A DNA stretch of 40,707 nt from the NCBI RefSeq assembly GCF_050337105.1, contig NZ_JAKJSQ010000040.1:1-40707 (forward strand), written 5' to 3'. Below the pieces are notes generated by a model. The model searched no databases. It had not been told where the DNA came from and saw nothing but the letters and a program-made list of their open reading frames with translations. A program made the position numbers and the translations under genes. Position 1 is the stretch's first letter; every line of letters starts with the position of its first letter. The stretch comes from Aliivibrio_A kagoshimensis. GTDB lineage: Bacteria > Pseudomonadota > Gammaproteobacteria > Enterobacterales > Vibrionaceae. Positions 1 through 8,057 of this stretch are shown here, one piece after another.

Positions 1-6
1 ATTTGA

Positions 7-42
7 AACGGTGCTAATAATTGCTATTAGCACCGTTTTTTT
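7..42 (+). terminator. Rho-independent terminator of an upstream gene outside the window
   Basis: A perfect 13-bp stem (7-19 with 25-37) encloses a 5-nt loop and runs into a 7-T tract. It ends 11 bases before the ybaK start codon, so it belongs to a gene to the left of the window and separates that transcript from ybaK. Confidence 0.9.
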
Positions 43-53
43 ATGAGAGCAAT

Positions 54-527
54 ATGACACCAGCAATTGATTTAGTGAAGAAAAAGCGCGTAACACATAA
101 AGTACATCAGTATCATCATGACTCAACAAACAGCAGTTATGGTTTAGAGGCTGTTGAACAACTGGCGCAAAACAGTCGTCAGGTTTTTAAAACGTTATTA
201 ATATCCCTCAACGGGGAAGCTAAACGTCTTGCTGTCGCCATTATCCCTGTCGCTAATCAGTTGGATCTTAAAGCGGCAGCAAAAGCCCTTAAGGTCAAAA
301 AAGTAGATATGGCCGATTCAACGATGGCTGAAAAAATCACCGGATATATCGTAGGTGGCATCAGCCCATTAGGGCAGAAAAAGAGTTTACCGACCTTAAT
401 GGATGAAACGGCTACCACTTTTGATACCCTGTTTATTAGTGCTGGAAGACGAGGAGTAGAGTTAGAACTCTCACCACAAGATTTGGCCACATTAACAAGA
501 GCAACGATTGCTCCAATAGGAAAATAA
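54..527 (+). CDS. ybaK: Cys-tRNA(Pro)/Cys-tRNA(Cys) deacylase YbaK
   Basis: Editing enzyme of the YbaK/EbsC family. It hydrolyses Cys mischarged on tRNA-Pro in the cytoplasm, clearing an error of prolyl-tRNA synthetase. The 157-residue product matches the E. coli protein along its length: the essential lysine is K46 in VFKTLL, and the signature GGISPLGQKK is at 101-110. A TTG start at 21 is open in frame but lies inside the upstream terminator. ATG 54, beginning MTPAIDL as in E. coli, is preferred. Its stop overlaps the next gene's ATG by one base (TAATG), so the two are probably translationally coupled. A tRNA-Pro gene lies 0.75 kb downstream, probably by coincidence. Confidence 0.95.
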   Translation: MTPAIDLVKKKRVTHKVHQYHHDSTNSSYGLEAVEQLAQNSRQVFKTLLISLNGEAKRLAVAIIPVANQLDLKAAAKALKVKKVDMADSTMAEKITGYIVGGISPLGQKKSLPTLMDETATTFDTLFISAGRRGVELELSPQDLATLTRATIAPIGK

Positions 528-1147
528 TGACATTTGAACTCTGGTTATCGCTTCTTGCTATCTGCATGCTAGGAGCTATGTCACCTGGCCCAAGTTTAGC
601 GATGGTGGTAAAGCACACATTAGGCAGCAGTAGAACCCATGGTGTTGCTACCGCGTGGGCACACTCTATTGGTGTCGGCTTTTACGCGTTAATGACGCTG
701 TTAGGGCTTGCGGTTATTTTGCAGAAGTCTCCGACGTTGTTTACGGTGATTAGTGTGTTAGGCGCTGGATATTTAGCATGGCTTGGTTTTAATGCTCTGC
801 GATCTAAAGGCGGCGTTGCCGCGAAATTGATGGCAGGTGATGATGCTTCACTAAATGAAGCGATGCGAGATGGGTTAATGATCTCATTGTTTAACCCTAA
901 AATGGCGTTGTTTTTTATCGCGCTATTCAGTCAATTCGTAGCAGTAGGATCGGAGCTAGCTAGTCGAGTTACTATAGTCGCAACACCGTTACTGGTTGAT
1001 GGGTTATGGTATACGTTTATCGCATTTGTACTGTCTAACGAAAAAGTGGTGGATAAGTTGCGTCAACAAGCCGTTTGGATAGATAGAGCCTCTGGCGTTA
1101 TCTTGTTGTTACTAGCGACAAGAGTGTTTTGGCAGGTATTCGCATAG
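527..1147 (+). CDS. LysE/RhtB-family amino-acid exporter
   Basis: Inner-membrane efflux protein of the LysE/RhtB superfamily, which exports amino acids or derivatives such as homoserine, threonine or cysteine. The 206-residue protein shows the family N-terminus with a conserved SPGPSLAMV motif at about residues 20-28. It has about six hydrophobic segments, and NPKMALFF (near 123-130) begins the next conserved membrane block. The start overlaps the ybaK stop by one base, implying a two-gene operon. The substrate cannot be read from sequence. Pairing with a cysteine-clearing deacylase makes a cysteine-like substrate imaginable, but that is inference only. Confidence 0.85.
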   Translation: MTFELWLSLLAICMLGAMSPGPSLAMVVKHTLGSSRTHGVATAWAHSIGVGFYALMTLLGLAVILQKSPTLFTVISVLGAGYLAWLGFNALRSKGGVAAKLMAGDDASLNEAMRDGLMISLFNPKMALFFIALFSQFVAVGSELASRVTIVATPLLVDGLWYTFIAFVLSNEKVVDKLRQQAVWIDRASGVILLLLATRVFWQVFA

Positions 1148-1226
1148 TTATCAGTAGTGAAAAATGGATATCTTGATGGTTAATTAGCCACTTAGACTGA
1201 AATAGTTGAAAATAGATAATTAAAAC

Positions 1227-1254
1227 TTGTGAATTTCCTTAGGTTCAGTATTAT
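1227..1254 (+). promoter_or_regulatory. Likely sigma-70 promoter of tRNA-Pro
   Basis: TTGTGA at 1227-1232 and TATTAT at 1249-1254 are separated by 16 bp and end 11 bases before the first base of the mature tRNA. The spacing and position fit a stable-RNA promoter. Confidence 0.55.
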
Positions 1255-1265
1255 ACGTCTCGTTC

Positions 1266-1342
<77 letters not shown>

Positions 1343-1348
1343 CATTCT

Positions 1349-1380
1349 AAAAAGGCCTAGTCGAAAGACTAGGCCTTTTT
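1349..1380 (+). terminator. Terminator of tRNA-Pro
   Basis: A perfect 14-bp stem (1349-1362 with 1367-1380) is closed by a stable GAAA tetraloop. The 3' arm ends in five T residues. It begins 6 bases after the tRNA CCA. Confidence 0.92.
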
Positions 1381-1396
1381 GCATTTAACCCCGAAT

Positions 1397-1439
1397 GTCG
1401 TGGGTTCCTGAATTCGAAAATCTAGCTCACCACCGACCA
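1397..1439 (+). pseudogene. Decayed tRNA-Pro 3' remnant (first)
   Basis: Bases 1397-1407 match the tRNA T-arm start (GTCG-GGGTTC) with one change. Bases 1428-1448 repeat the tRNA 3' end plus flank (CACCACCGACCACATTCTAA) with one mismatch to the intact copy. The T-arm is broken by about 12 extra bases, and no D-arm or anticodon arm is left. I read it as what remains of a former tandem tRNA-Pro gene. A recombination scar is the alternative. Confidence 0.7.
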
Positions 1440-1445
1440 CATTCT

Positions 1446-1474
1446 AAAGCCTCGTCATTTGACGAGGCTTTTTT
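1446..1474 (+). terminator. Terminator of the first tRNA-Pro remnant
   Basis: An 11-bp perfect stem (AAAGCCTCGTC with GACGAGGCTTT) has an ATTT loop and a T-tract. It sits at the same distance from the remnant CCA as the intact tRNA's terminator does from its own, but its stem sequence differs. Confidence 0.85.
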
Positions 1475-1486
1475 AATGGAATTTTT

Positions 1487-1526
1487 TCATCACCTACCTT
1501 GTTTAACGCTCCTCATTTGGCGAGGC
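1487..1526 (+). repeat. Second, more decayed tRNA-Pro 3' end plus terminator
   Basis: TCATCACCTACC (1487-1498) differs by one base from the intact tRNA 3' end. It is followed at 1508-1526 by an imperfect copy of the preceding hairpin (CCTC-ATTT-GGCGAGGC) that has lost pairing and its T-tract. This is a third module in the same order as the first two. Confidence 0.5.
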
Positions 1527-1539
1527 TCTGCTTTCTCTA

Positions 1540-1998
1540 TTAAATGACTACAGACGTTTCAAATTTTACTCTGTTCATTGAAATGTGGGTTCGAAAGTTT
1601 TTCATGTTTGGCTCACTGTAAATTTCTCTTTTACAGAAGGCTTCATAGCGTTCAATGTCCGCAACGGTAACCAGCAGTATGAAATCGGTGTCTCCTGTTA
1701 CTTGGTAGCACTGTTTCACTTCAGAGGCTGCTTTCATTTTTTGAATAAAGGCTCTGTTCAAATCTAATCGATCTCTCTCCATCTCAATGTTCATAATAAT
1801 ATGTAAACAAGCCCCGAGTTTCTCTTGATCGACTAAAGCGACTTCGCGACTGATGACGCCCTCTTTTTTTAATCGTTTGACTCGCTTAAGGCAAGCAGGA
1901 GGAGAGAGACCAATTGCCGACGAGAGCTGGAGATTGCTCACAGAGGCATCACTTTGTAGAAACCGCAGTATGGCTTTATCGGTACGATCAAGAAACAT
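1540..1998 (-). CDS. Lrp/AsnC-family transcriptional regulator
   Basis: A 152-residue one-domain-pair regulator. The N-terminal winged helix-turn-helix (about 1-60) includes LDRTDKAILRFLQ and the recognition region SPPACLKRVKRLKKEG. The C-terminal RAM/AsnC effector-binding domain (about 65-145) includes YQVTGDTDFILLV. Members bind amino acids or related small molecules as oligomers. ATG 1998 is chosen over an in-frame TTG at 2007. It is divergent from the Gate-domain membrane protein gene, and such regulators often control the neighbour, so it probably regulates that transporter and itself. The ligand is unknown. Confidence 0.88.
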   Translation of the reverse strand: MFLDRTDKAILRFLQSDASVSNLQLSSAIGLSPPACLKRVKRLKKEGVISREVALVDQEKLGACLHIIMNIEMERDRLDLNRAFIQKMKAASEVKQCYQVTGDTDFILLVTVADIERYEAFCKREIYSEPNMKNFRTHISMNRVKFETSVVI

Positions 1999-2123
1999 AA
2001 TTAACAAAACTGAATGAAAAAGAAATTAATAGTAACTTTTTTAACAATTTATTGGAATTATTTCTACCTTCGAGAATTATAATAGCCACAATTACAATAA
2101 AGCGACACAGGTTGAGGATTCAA

Positions 2124-3068
2124 TTGATTACTAATAATAGGGCGTACGCTGAGTGTAAAGGGTTCTTAGTCGCAGTCGTTAGGGTGTACTTCACGCTGCT
2201 AAAGGTGATGATTCCGGCGCTGGTTGTCGTTAAATTATTAACGCTTATGGGGGGGACGAAGATAATTGCATTGGCTCTGTCACCATTTATGGCGATGGTG
2301 GGGTTGCCACAGGAGATGGGGTTGGTATGGGCAACGGCTATGTTGACCAATCTCTACACCGGAATGGTGGTGTTTTTTGAGTTCATGGGGGAGCATGATT
2401 TATCGGTTGCACAAGTATCGGTACTCGGTGTGATGATGCTGCTCGCTCACGCCCTTCCCGTTGAAGGTGCGGTCGCCAAATTATCTGGTATCGCGTGGAG
2501 GGTAACGTTACCTTTACGTATTGTGGGGGGCTTTGTATTAGGCTTTCTGACCCATACAGTCTATCAGTTCGGTGGATGGCAACAACAGCAAGCGGTAATG
2601 ATGTGGCAGCCTGAAAAGGGGCCTGACACTCTATTGCGTTGGGTTGGTGATCAAGTGGCTATGCTCATTTCAATCTTTTTTATTATTGCGGCATTGATGT
2701 TTCTGCTGAGAGTGTTGAGATGGCTCGGTATTGAGGCTGTCATTCAAAAAATGTTGTCTCCGTTACTTAACGCCTTAACCATAGGTAAGGAAGCGACGAA
2801 CGTGTGTGTTATTGGTTTAACGCTAGGGTTGAGTTTTGGGGCCGGTTTACTTATCGATGAGGCGAAGTCAGGGAGAATCAAACAAAGAGACATTCTCTTA
2901 TCAGTCTGTTTTTTAGGTCTTGCCCATAGTGTTATTGAAGATACGATTTTAATCTTACTTCTTGGCGCCGATATCATGTCGATTTTGTGGGGGCGATTGC
3001 TGTTTGCCTTTGTGGTGATGATTATCATTGCGAGGTGGGTCAAAGAGGACGTAGCGAAGTCCAGTTAA
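2124..3068 (+). CDS. Nucleoside-recognition (Gate) domain membrane protein
   Basis: A polytopic inner-membrane protein of about 314 residues. I recognise the Gate/nucleoside-recognition fold used by nucleoside transporters and SpmA/SpmB-like proteins. There appear to be two related halves, around residues 15-130 and 180-310, each with several hydrophobic helices. The second half carries GLTLGLSFGAGLLIDEAKSG and LAHSVIEDTIL. The start is set at TTG 2124 because GAGGA lies 5 nt upstream (2114-2118). The earlier in-frame ATT/TTG region upstream looks non-coding. Its substrate is unknown. A divergent Lrp-type gene suggests control by an amino-acid-like signal. Confidence 0.75.
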   Translation: MITNNRAYAECKGFLVAVVRVYFTLLKVMIPALVVVKLLTLMGGTKIIALALSPFMAMVGLPQEMGLVWATAMLTNLYTGMVVFFEFMGEHDLSVAQVSVLGVMMLLAHALPVEGAVAKLSGIAWRVTLPLRIVGGFVLGFLTHTVYQFGGWQQQQAVMMWQPEKGPDTLLRWVGDQVAMLISIFFIIAALMFLLRVLRWLGIEAVIQKMLSPLLNALTIGKEATNVCVIGLTLGLSFGAGLLIDEAKSGRIKQRDILLSVCFLGLAHSVIEDTILILLLGADIMSILWGRLLFAFVVMIIIARWVKEDVAKSS

Positions 3069-3205
3069 CTGATGAGGCTTTTTCATTGGGCATATGTCAC
3101 GCCTTGATAGCAACGCGATTGTTGAGTGCTTTTTTTCATCATAATATCAACGGCTATATCAGATATTATCATCAAAATAGAGTGGTTTACTTTTCAGGGA
3201 TTTGA

Positions 3206-3778
3206 ATGAACAAACAGTTGAAAAAGCTTGTTTATATTGGTTTGTTGACTCATTTAGTGAGTGCCTCTGCTGTGGCAGCTGGTTTTGATTCTGTAGGGTC
3301 GAAATTAGAGGCGTTTAATGCCAAAACAGGCGTGGTTATGATCCGCGGTTTTGAGAAGGTGGGCAGCATCTTTGCTCTTTATGGCAGCCAGTTGGATGTT
3401 GAGAGCAAAGAGTTCATCAATGTATCAGAAGGGACGACTCAGTATGGTATTACGATTGAATTAATAAAAATGGTCGGTCAAAGCAACCTCAAAAAGAAAT
3501 CGTATGTGGATTATGATGAAATTGATTCGTTGATTGAAGGCATCGATTACATCACTAAAATATCCCCTAGCGTGACCAAATTTGAACACTTTCAAGCCGA
3601 CTACAAAACTCGAGGCGATCTGAAAGTCTCCATTTTTAGTTCTAATGAAGGGGTATTAGGTGTAGTGACCAGCGGTAAAGAGGGAGGCGTCTCTATCTAT
3701 TTCAAACTCGATACACTCACTCAAGTAAAAGCATTGCTTCTGCATGCAAAACGCCGTATTGATGTGATTCGAGGATAA
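3206..3778 (+). CDS. Exported protein of unknown function
   Basis: I do not recognise a family. The 190-residue protein starts with a clear signal peptide: charged MNKQLKK, a hydrophobic core and a likely AVAA/GF cleavage near residue 25, predicting a periplasmic product of about 165 residues. The mature part has no cysteines and alternates beta-like stretches with charged turns. No transmembrane segment follows. A good ribosome site (GGGA, 5 nt upstream) supports the start. It ends 5 bases before the convergent TraB/GumN gene's stop, so the two 3' ends almost touch. Confidence 0.75.
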   Translation: MNKQLKKLVYIGLLTHLVSASAVAAGFDSVGSKLEAFNAKTGVVMIRGFEKVGSIFALYGSQLDVESKEFINVSEGTTQYGITIELIKMVGQSNLKKKSYVDYDEIDSLIEGIDYITKISPSVTKFEHFQADYKTRGDLKVSIFSSNEGVLGVVTSGKEGGVSIYFKLDTLTQVKALLLHAKRRIDVIRG

Positions 3779-3783
3779 GCCGG

Positions 3784-4647
3784 TTAGTTAACGTTACATG
3801 AGCTGTTGGAACTGTTTGTTAGTTTCGTAACGGTATACCCATGTTGCTGAAGCTGTTGCAATAGTCCCTGTTTACCAACGAGGTGCAGGGCTCCCACCAA
3901 GATAAAGTAGTGCCCATCGGCCAATTCAAACTGATTCGTTGTTAACGCATGAACCCATTGATTGTTTCGCTCATAGATTAGCTGATCAGCTAACGATTGG
4001 CTGTACTCATGTTGTTGGAGTAGTTGGTCAAGTGCTTCATCATCCCCCTGTTGCCACGCATCAATCAAACAGATTAGTTCCTGCTTAGACTCCCCCCATC
4101 CGGATAGAGTATCGATCAGCAATTCTGCGCCCTCTTGGTCAACATTTTGGAACAAGGTTATTTGAAAATCGACGCCTTCAAGTTCATACACTGGCGTACG
4201 GTTTTGATGAGCTTGCTGTAAATAAAACAGATCAACTCCTAACTCAACCTGCAAACCTGCCTCAGGCATTTGCAGCAGCTGCAGTGTGATGGCTAATAAC
4301 CAAGGTGGAAGCTGAAGGTAGCGCTCGGGGCTTAATGAATACTGGTCTAGAATAGTGCGCAGTTGCGCTATCTGCGAAGAGGATAAAACCTGTTCGGCAG
4401 TAAATGTAGCCTCGCTGAGAGTAGGTTGAGCACTTGAGGTGATGTCCGCCTCTACAATTAGCCCATCGCTATTGTTAAAGGCTTGCGTAGCGGCGTCGGG
4501 CAGTGGGTAGAAGCTTGTATTCCCTGCGTGTATAGAACCTAATAGGGTGTAGGTCACTCCCTCTTTTTTTGCTTGCCATACAGAGGGTTCTGCAAACGAA
4601 AATAGAGAGATGAAAAGGAGAAAAAGAGGCAGTCGTGACAGTTTCAT
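3784..4647 (-). CDS. TraB/GumN (TIKI-like) family protein
   Basis: About 287 residues. The family's two conserved GxxH-type motifs are visible, LLGSIHAG near the mature N-terminus and LVGALHLVGKQG near the C-terminus, with YELEGVDFQI between. Relatives include TIKI metalloproteases, but the bacterial role is undefined. The start at 4647 gives a convincing signal peptide (MKLSRLPLFLLF, cleaved before about EPS), so the protein is probably periplasmic or lipid-free exported. In-frame ATG 4659 and GTG 4668 upstream are less likely because they put polar residues before it. It is rich in Gln and Leu. Confidence 0.82.
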   Translation of the reverse strand: MKLSRLPLFLLFISLFSFAEPSVWQAKKEGVTYTLLGSIHAGNTSFYPLPDAATQAFNNSDGLIVEADITSSAQPTLSEATFTAEQVLSSSQIAQLRTILDQYSLSPERYLQLPPWLLAITLQLLQMPEAGLQVELGVDLFYLQQAHQNRTPVYELEGVDFQITLFQNVDQEGAELLIDTLSGWGESKQELICLIDAWQQGDDEALDQLLQQHEYSQSLADQLIYERNNQWVHALTTNQFELADGHYFILVGALHLVGKQGLLQQLQQHGYTVTKLTNSSNSSCNVN

Positions 4648-4730
4648 TGAGCAATCCATTCTAAACACAGATCTCTATAGTGTGCTTAGAATAGAGAGGA
4701 ATCAAGAGGCAGTTAACGATTGATTCACTG

Positions 4731-5165
4731 CTACTTGTTATAGCTGTTGTAGATAACCGTCATGCCTGTTTTGCTAAAGCCAACTACATCAAACGCATCC
4801 TTTTTATTACCATACTCCATTCCTGGCGAACCCATTGGCATTCCAGGTACGGCAAGTCCAGCCAGTTTTGGTTTATCGGCTAAGAAGGATTTAATGTCTT
4901 GAGCAGGAATGTGCCCCTCAAAAACATAACCATCAATAACCGCAGTATGGCATGACGCAAGTTGAGGGGTAATGCCCAGTTTCTGTTTAATAGGATTCAT
5001 ATTCTCATGATCGACGACACTAACGTTGAATCCTTCATCTTCCATGTGTTTTACCCACTCGGTACAGCAACCGCAGTATGGGGATTTATGAGTAATCACA
5101 TCAGTAGCAAAAGCAGATGCAGAAAACATGGCGATAGTGGACATAATAAGGGTATTTAGCTTCAT
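4731..5165 (-). CDS. copG: Periplasmic copper-resistance protein CopG (DUF411)
   Basis: DUF411-family protein. Characterised CopG proteins from Gram-negatives bind copper clusters through cysteines with a thioredoxin-like fold and help periplasmic copper detoxification. The 144-residue product has a signal peptide (cleavage after SAFA, residue 20) and then the metal motif YCGCC (C31, C33, C34). SCH (C72, H73), H85 and a Met-rich MPMGSPGM loop (110-116) follow. It is the last gene of the copA operon, 49 nt after the small membrane ORF. A GAAGAGAG ribosome site lies before ATG. The same copA-copG pairing is known in V. cholerae. Confidence 0.9.
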   Translation of the reverse strand: MKLNTLIMSTIAMFSASAFATDVITHKSPYCGCCTEWVKHMEDEGFNVSVVDHENMNPIKQKLGITPQLASCHTAVIDGYVFEGHIPAQDIKSFLADKPKLAGLAVPGMPMGSPGMEYGNKKDAFDVVGFSKTGMTVIYNSYNK

Positions 5166-5214
5166 GGTTTTGCTCTCTTCATAACATAGGATATGGGGGT
5201 AATCATCAAGGCGA

Positions 5215-5289
5215 TTACTTCTGTTTCGGCGCTAACCAAAACCAGTAAATAATGGCGGCAATAAGAAGTAGGCCAAATAGATTAAACAT
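5215..5289 (-). CDS. 24-residue single-pass membrane peptide between copA and copG
   Basis: An unlisted small ORF. It begins MFNLFGLLLIAAIIYWFW, a hydrophobic helix with an aromatic cluster, and ends in the short basic tail LAPKQK. ATG 5289 overlaps the last 8 bases of copA. A near-ideal GAGGT ribosome site, spaced 5 nt, lies inside the copA 3' end, so it should be translationally coupled to the copper pump. No copper ligands (Cys, Met cluster or His) are present except the start Met, arguing against direct metal binding. It could stabilise or modulate CopA in the membrane. Function unknown; the coding call rests on the ribosome site, overlap and composition. Confidence 0.6.
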   Translation of the reverse strand: MFNLFGLLLIAAIIYWFWLAPKQK

Positions 5290-7993
5290 GGTTTACCTCA
5301 TTTTTATTGGTGAAAGAGGGGGTAAAAAGGCGCAGACGGTTCGCATTAGAGACAACGGTGATGGATGACAAAGCCATGGCCGCTCCCGCGATTACTGGGC
5401 TCAAAAGGCTGCCTGTTAACGGATATAAAATGCCTGCCGCAATAGGGATACCGAGTATATTATAGATAAAAGCGCCAAATAGGTTCTGCTTCATGTTATC
5501 GAGTGTCGCTTTAGAGAGTTCAATAGCCTGAACCGCTGAAACGAGTGAGTGCCTCATTAAGGTGATTTGTGCGCTCTCTATAGCAATGTCACTGCCACTT
5601 CCCATCGCAATGCCTACATTAGCCTGAGCAAGTGCAGGGGCGTCATTAATGCCATCCCCTATCATTGCCACTCGTTTTCCCTGAGCTTGTAGTTTGACTA
5701 TCTGCTCAGACTTTCCATCCGGTAACACACTGGCAATCACTTGTTGAATACCTAACTGCTCAGCAATGATTGTCGCCGTAGTTTGGGTATCTCCGGTGAG
5801 CATCACGACGTCGATTCCCTGTTGCTTGAGCTGTGAAATGGCTAATGCAGAGTCATCTCGTAGAGGATCTGTAACCAGAAATAGGGCCGCTAGTTCGCCA
5901 TTCACCGCCATTAAAATAGGGGTGTTAGCTTGATGCGAAGCGTGGTTAAGATCGCTGTCAGCAGCAGAAGTCTCTATTCCATGTTGCTGCATAAATTTTT
6001 GGTTACCAATAACAACTTGTTGCTGATCAACGGTGGCTTGCGCGCCTAGGCCAAGAACGGCTAAAAAATCAGAACAAGTGGGAATGAGAGCACTTTCAGG
6101 TTTTGCATAATTAACAATAGCTTGAGCAAGAGGGTGCTCAGAGTGAGATTCAACTGCGCTGCTGAGTGGCAGGAGTTCGGACTTTTGCCACTCTTGATAG
6201 ATAAGCATGTCCACCACGACCGGTTTGCCTTGAGTCAGGGTGCCTGTTTTATCCACGACAACGGTGTCGATTGTGCTGGCTTGTTGCAGCACATCCGCAT
6301 CTTTAATTAATACGCCAAACTCCGCAGCGCGACCCACACCAACAGTAACCGACATAGGTGTCGCTAAACCAAGAGCACAGGGGCAAGCAATAATCAGTAC
6401 CGTGGTTGCAACGACCAACATATAAACACTGGAAGGCTGAGGACCAAAGTTATACCAAGCCATCGCAGCAAGTGTCGCAATGATCATGACTGAGGGTACA
6501 AAAATCGCAGATATTTGATCAGCCAGTTTTGCTAAAGCGGGTTTACTGCTCTGTGCTTGTCGAACCATAGCGATGATTCGTGAGAGGGTTGTCGCCTCTC
6601 CAATCTGTTCAGCAATAAAGGTCAACGAACCTTGTTGGTTTAACGTACCTGCTTTGATCGTTGAATCCGCGGTTTTTAACGTTGGAATCGGTTCTCCAGT
6701 TAGCATTGACTCATCGACATAGCTGTTACCCTCTATAACTCGTCCATCAACGGGAACTTTATTACCGGGTTTTAAGCGTAATAGCATGCCCGCAATAACC
6801 TGATTTAATGGCACCTCTCTTTCAATTCCGTTCTCAATGAGAGTGGCAGTTTGAGGTTGTAGGTTAAGCAGCTTCTCAAGCGCCTGCGAGGTTCTTCCTC
6901 GAGCATTGGTTTCAATAGCATGGCCGAGGGTGATTAACCCTAAAATCATCGCAGTGGCTTCAAAGTAGATGTGCCTTGCTTCTGCGGGGAAAAGATAAGG
7001 TGCGATAACGACTGTCATCGAGTAGAGCCAAGCGGCACCAGTGCCTAAGGCGACGAGGGTGTCCATGGTTGCTCTGTGGTGAGTAAACGCTTTCCAAGCA
7101 TTAATGAAAAAGTGTCTGCCTGCGGTGAAAAGAAGACCTAGACACAGAATCCCGACCACGCCCCAAATTAGTTGATCTTGAGGTGATGAGATCATCATGT
7201 TCCCACCCAGTAATCCCCATAACATCAGAGGTATACCTATTGATAGTGAGATAATGGTGTTGGTACGGTGAGTTTTTAATAGCTGTTGTTGCTGCTTTTT
7301 CTGTGTGGCGCGGCGTTCACTCTCATCGTCACTGATTTGCGCCCCGTAACCAGCACTGATGATGGCGGCAATGATCTGTTCAGATGAAGCACTCCCTCTG
7401 ACACTGGCTGTCTTTTCTGCAAGATTGACCACCGCTGAGGTGACCCCTGTTACGGATAGAATTGTCTGCTCTACTGAGGCGACGCAACTGGCGCAAGTCA
7501 TGCCTGTTAACATGAAGTCTTGGCTATTGGATTGATTCGCTTGAACTGGCTCAGTCGGAGTGGGTAGAGCCTCCGTCACGCTAGGTTCAGCAAGGGGAAA
7601 AGAACTCTTTTGTTGATTGGCTTGGAATCCGATCTGATGAATGAGGGCAATAAGATCCGCTTCAGTGATTAACCCTGTGACGTGCAGTTCAGTTTTGGAT
7701 ACGCTGTAGTGAGCGATGAGTGGGTGGGGGGCTAGCGCAGATTCGACCTTGGCAACACAGCGTCCGCAATTGAGCCCAGAGAGCGCCAGTTGGTGGTGCT
7801 CTCCTGCAAGATAATCTAGCTGTTCAATTGCATTGAAAGCGTCCGATAATATAAAGTCACCGGACAGTTTCGCCGCGTGAGTATCGACCTCAACGGTAAT
7901 GACACCATCAACATTATTGAGCGCAGCGGAAATTTTTTTTGCACAGCCCATACAGCGAACTTTTTGTAGTGGGATGGATAGTAAATCACTCAT
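5282..7993 (-). CDS. copA: Cu(I)-exporting P1B-type ATPase CopA
   Basis: ATP-driven Cu(I) efflux pump of the inner membrane, 903 residues from ATG 7993 (an ATG 8 codons upstream is less likely). Three N-terminal metal-binding HMA domains are visible, with CxxC pairs C14/C17, C76/C79 and C167/C170. Membrane helices begin at about 247. The transport site CPC is at 537-539. The phosphorylation motif DKTGT starts at D581, SEHPLA includes H620-P621, and GDGINDAP is the hinge. E. coli CopA has two HMA domains, so one is extra here. Expression is driven by the CueR-type promoter at 8027-8057, and the pump leads an operon with the small membrane peptide gene and copG. Confidence 0.97.
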   Translation of the reverse strand: MSDLLSIPLQKVRCMGCAKKISAALNNVDGVITVEVDTHAAKLSGDFILSDAFNAIEQLDYLAGEHHQLALSGLNCGRCVAKVESALAPHPLIAHYSVSKTELHVTGLITEADLIALIHQIGFQANQQKSSFPLAEPSVTEALPTPTEPVQANQSNSQDFMLTGMTCASCVASVEQTILSVTGVTSAVVNLAEKTASVRGSASSEQIIAAIISAGYGAQISDDESERRATQKKQQQQLLKTHRTNTIISLSIGIPLMLWGLLGGNMMISSPQDQLIWGVVGILCLGLLFTAGRHFFINAWKAFTHHRATMDTLVALGTGAAWLYSMTVVIAPYLFPAEARHIYFEATAMILGLITLGHAIETNARGRTSQALEKLLNLQPQTATLIENGIEREVPLNQVIAGMLLRLKPGNKVPVDGRVIEGNSYVDESMLTGEPIPTLKTADSTIKAGTLNQQGSLTFIAEQIGEATTLSRIIAMVRQAQSSKPALAKLADQISAIFVPSVMIIATLAAMAWYNFGPQPSSVYMLVVATTVLIIACPCALGLATPMSVTVGVGRAAEFGVLIKDADVLQQASTIDTVVVDKTGTLTQGKPVVVDMLIYQEWQKSELLPLSSAVESHSEHPLAQAIVNYAKPESALIPTCSDFLAVLGLGAQATVDQQQVVIGNQKFMQQHGIETSAADSDLNHASHQANTPILMAVNGELAALFLVTDPLRDDSALAISQLKQQGIDVVMLTGDTQTTATIIAEQLGIQQVIASVLPDGKSEQIVKLQAQGKRVAMIGDGINDAPALAQANVGIAMGSGSDIAIESAQITLMRHSLVSAVQAIELSKATLDNMKQNLFGAFIYNILGIPIAAGILYPLTGSLLSPVIAGAAMALSSITVVSNANRLRLFTPSFTNKNEVNHV

Positions 7994-8026
7994 AATAACT
8001 CGCCATAGGATTATCAACTGAAAGAC

Positions 8027-8057
8027 AGTGTAAACCTTCTAGCAAGAGTAAGGTCAA
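8027..8057 (-). promoter_or_regulatory. CueR-type copA promoter and operator
   Basis: Reading leftward, TTGACC (8057-8052) and TACACT (8032-8027) are separated by 19 bp, the overlong spacer of MerR-family promoters. The spacer contains a 21-bp dyad at 8034-8054 with half sites ACCTT and AAGGT and the core CTTGCT, very close to the E. coli copA CueR box. It lies 34 bp upstream of the copA start codon. Confidence 0.92.

Noticed and set aside
7750..7830. Programmed frameshift making a CopA(Z)-like chaperone
   Set aside because: In E. coli, copA has a CCCAAA-type slippery site after the first metal domain. I saw no such heptamer between the first and second HMA domains here.
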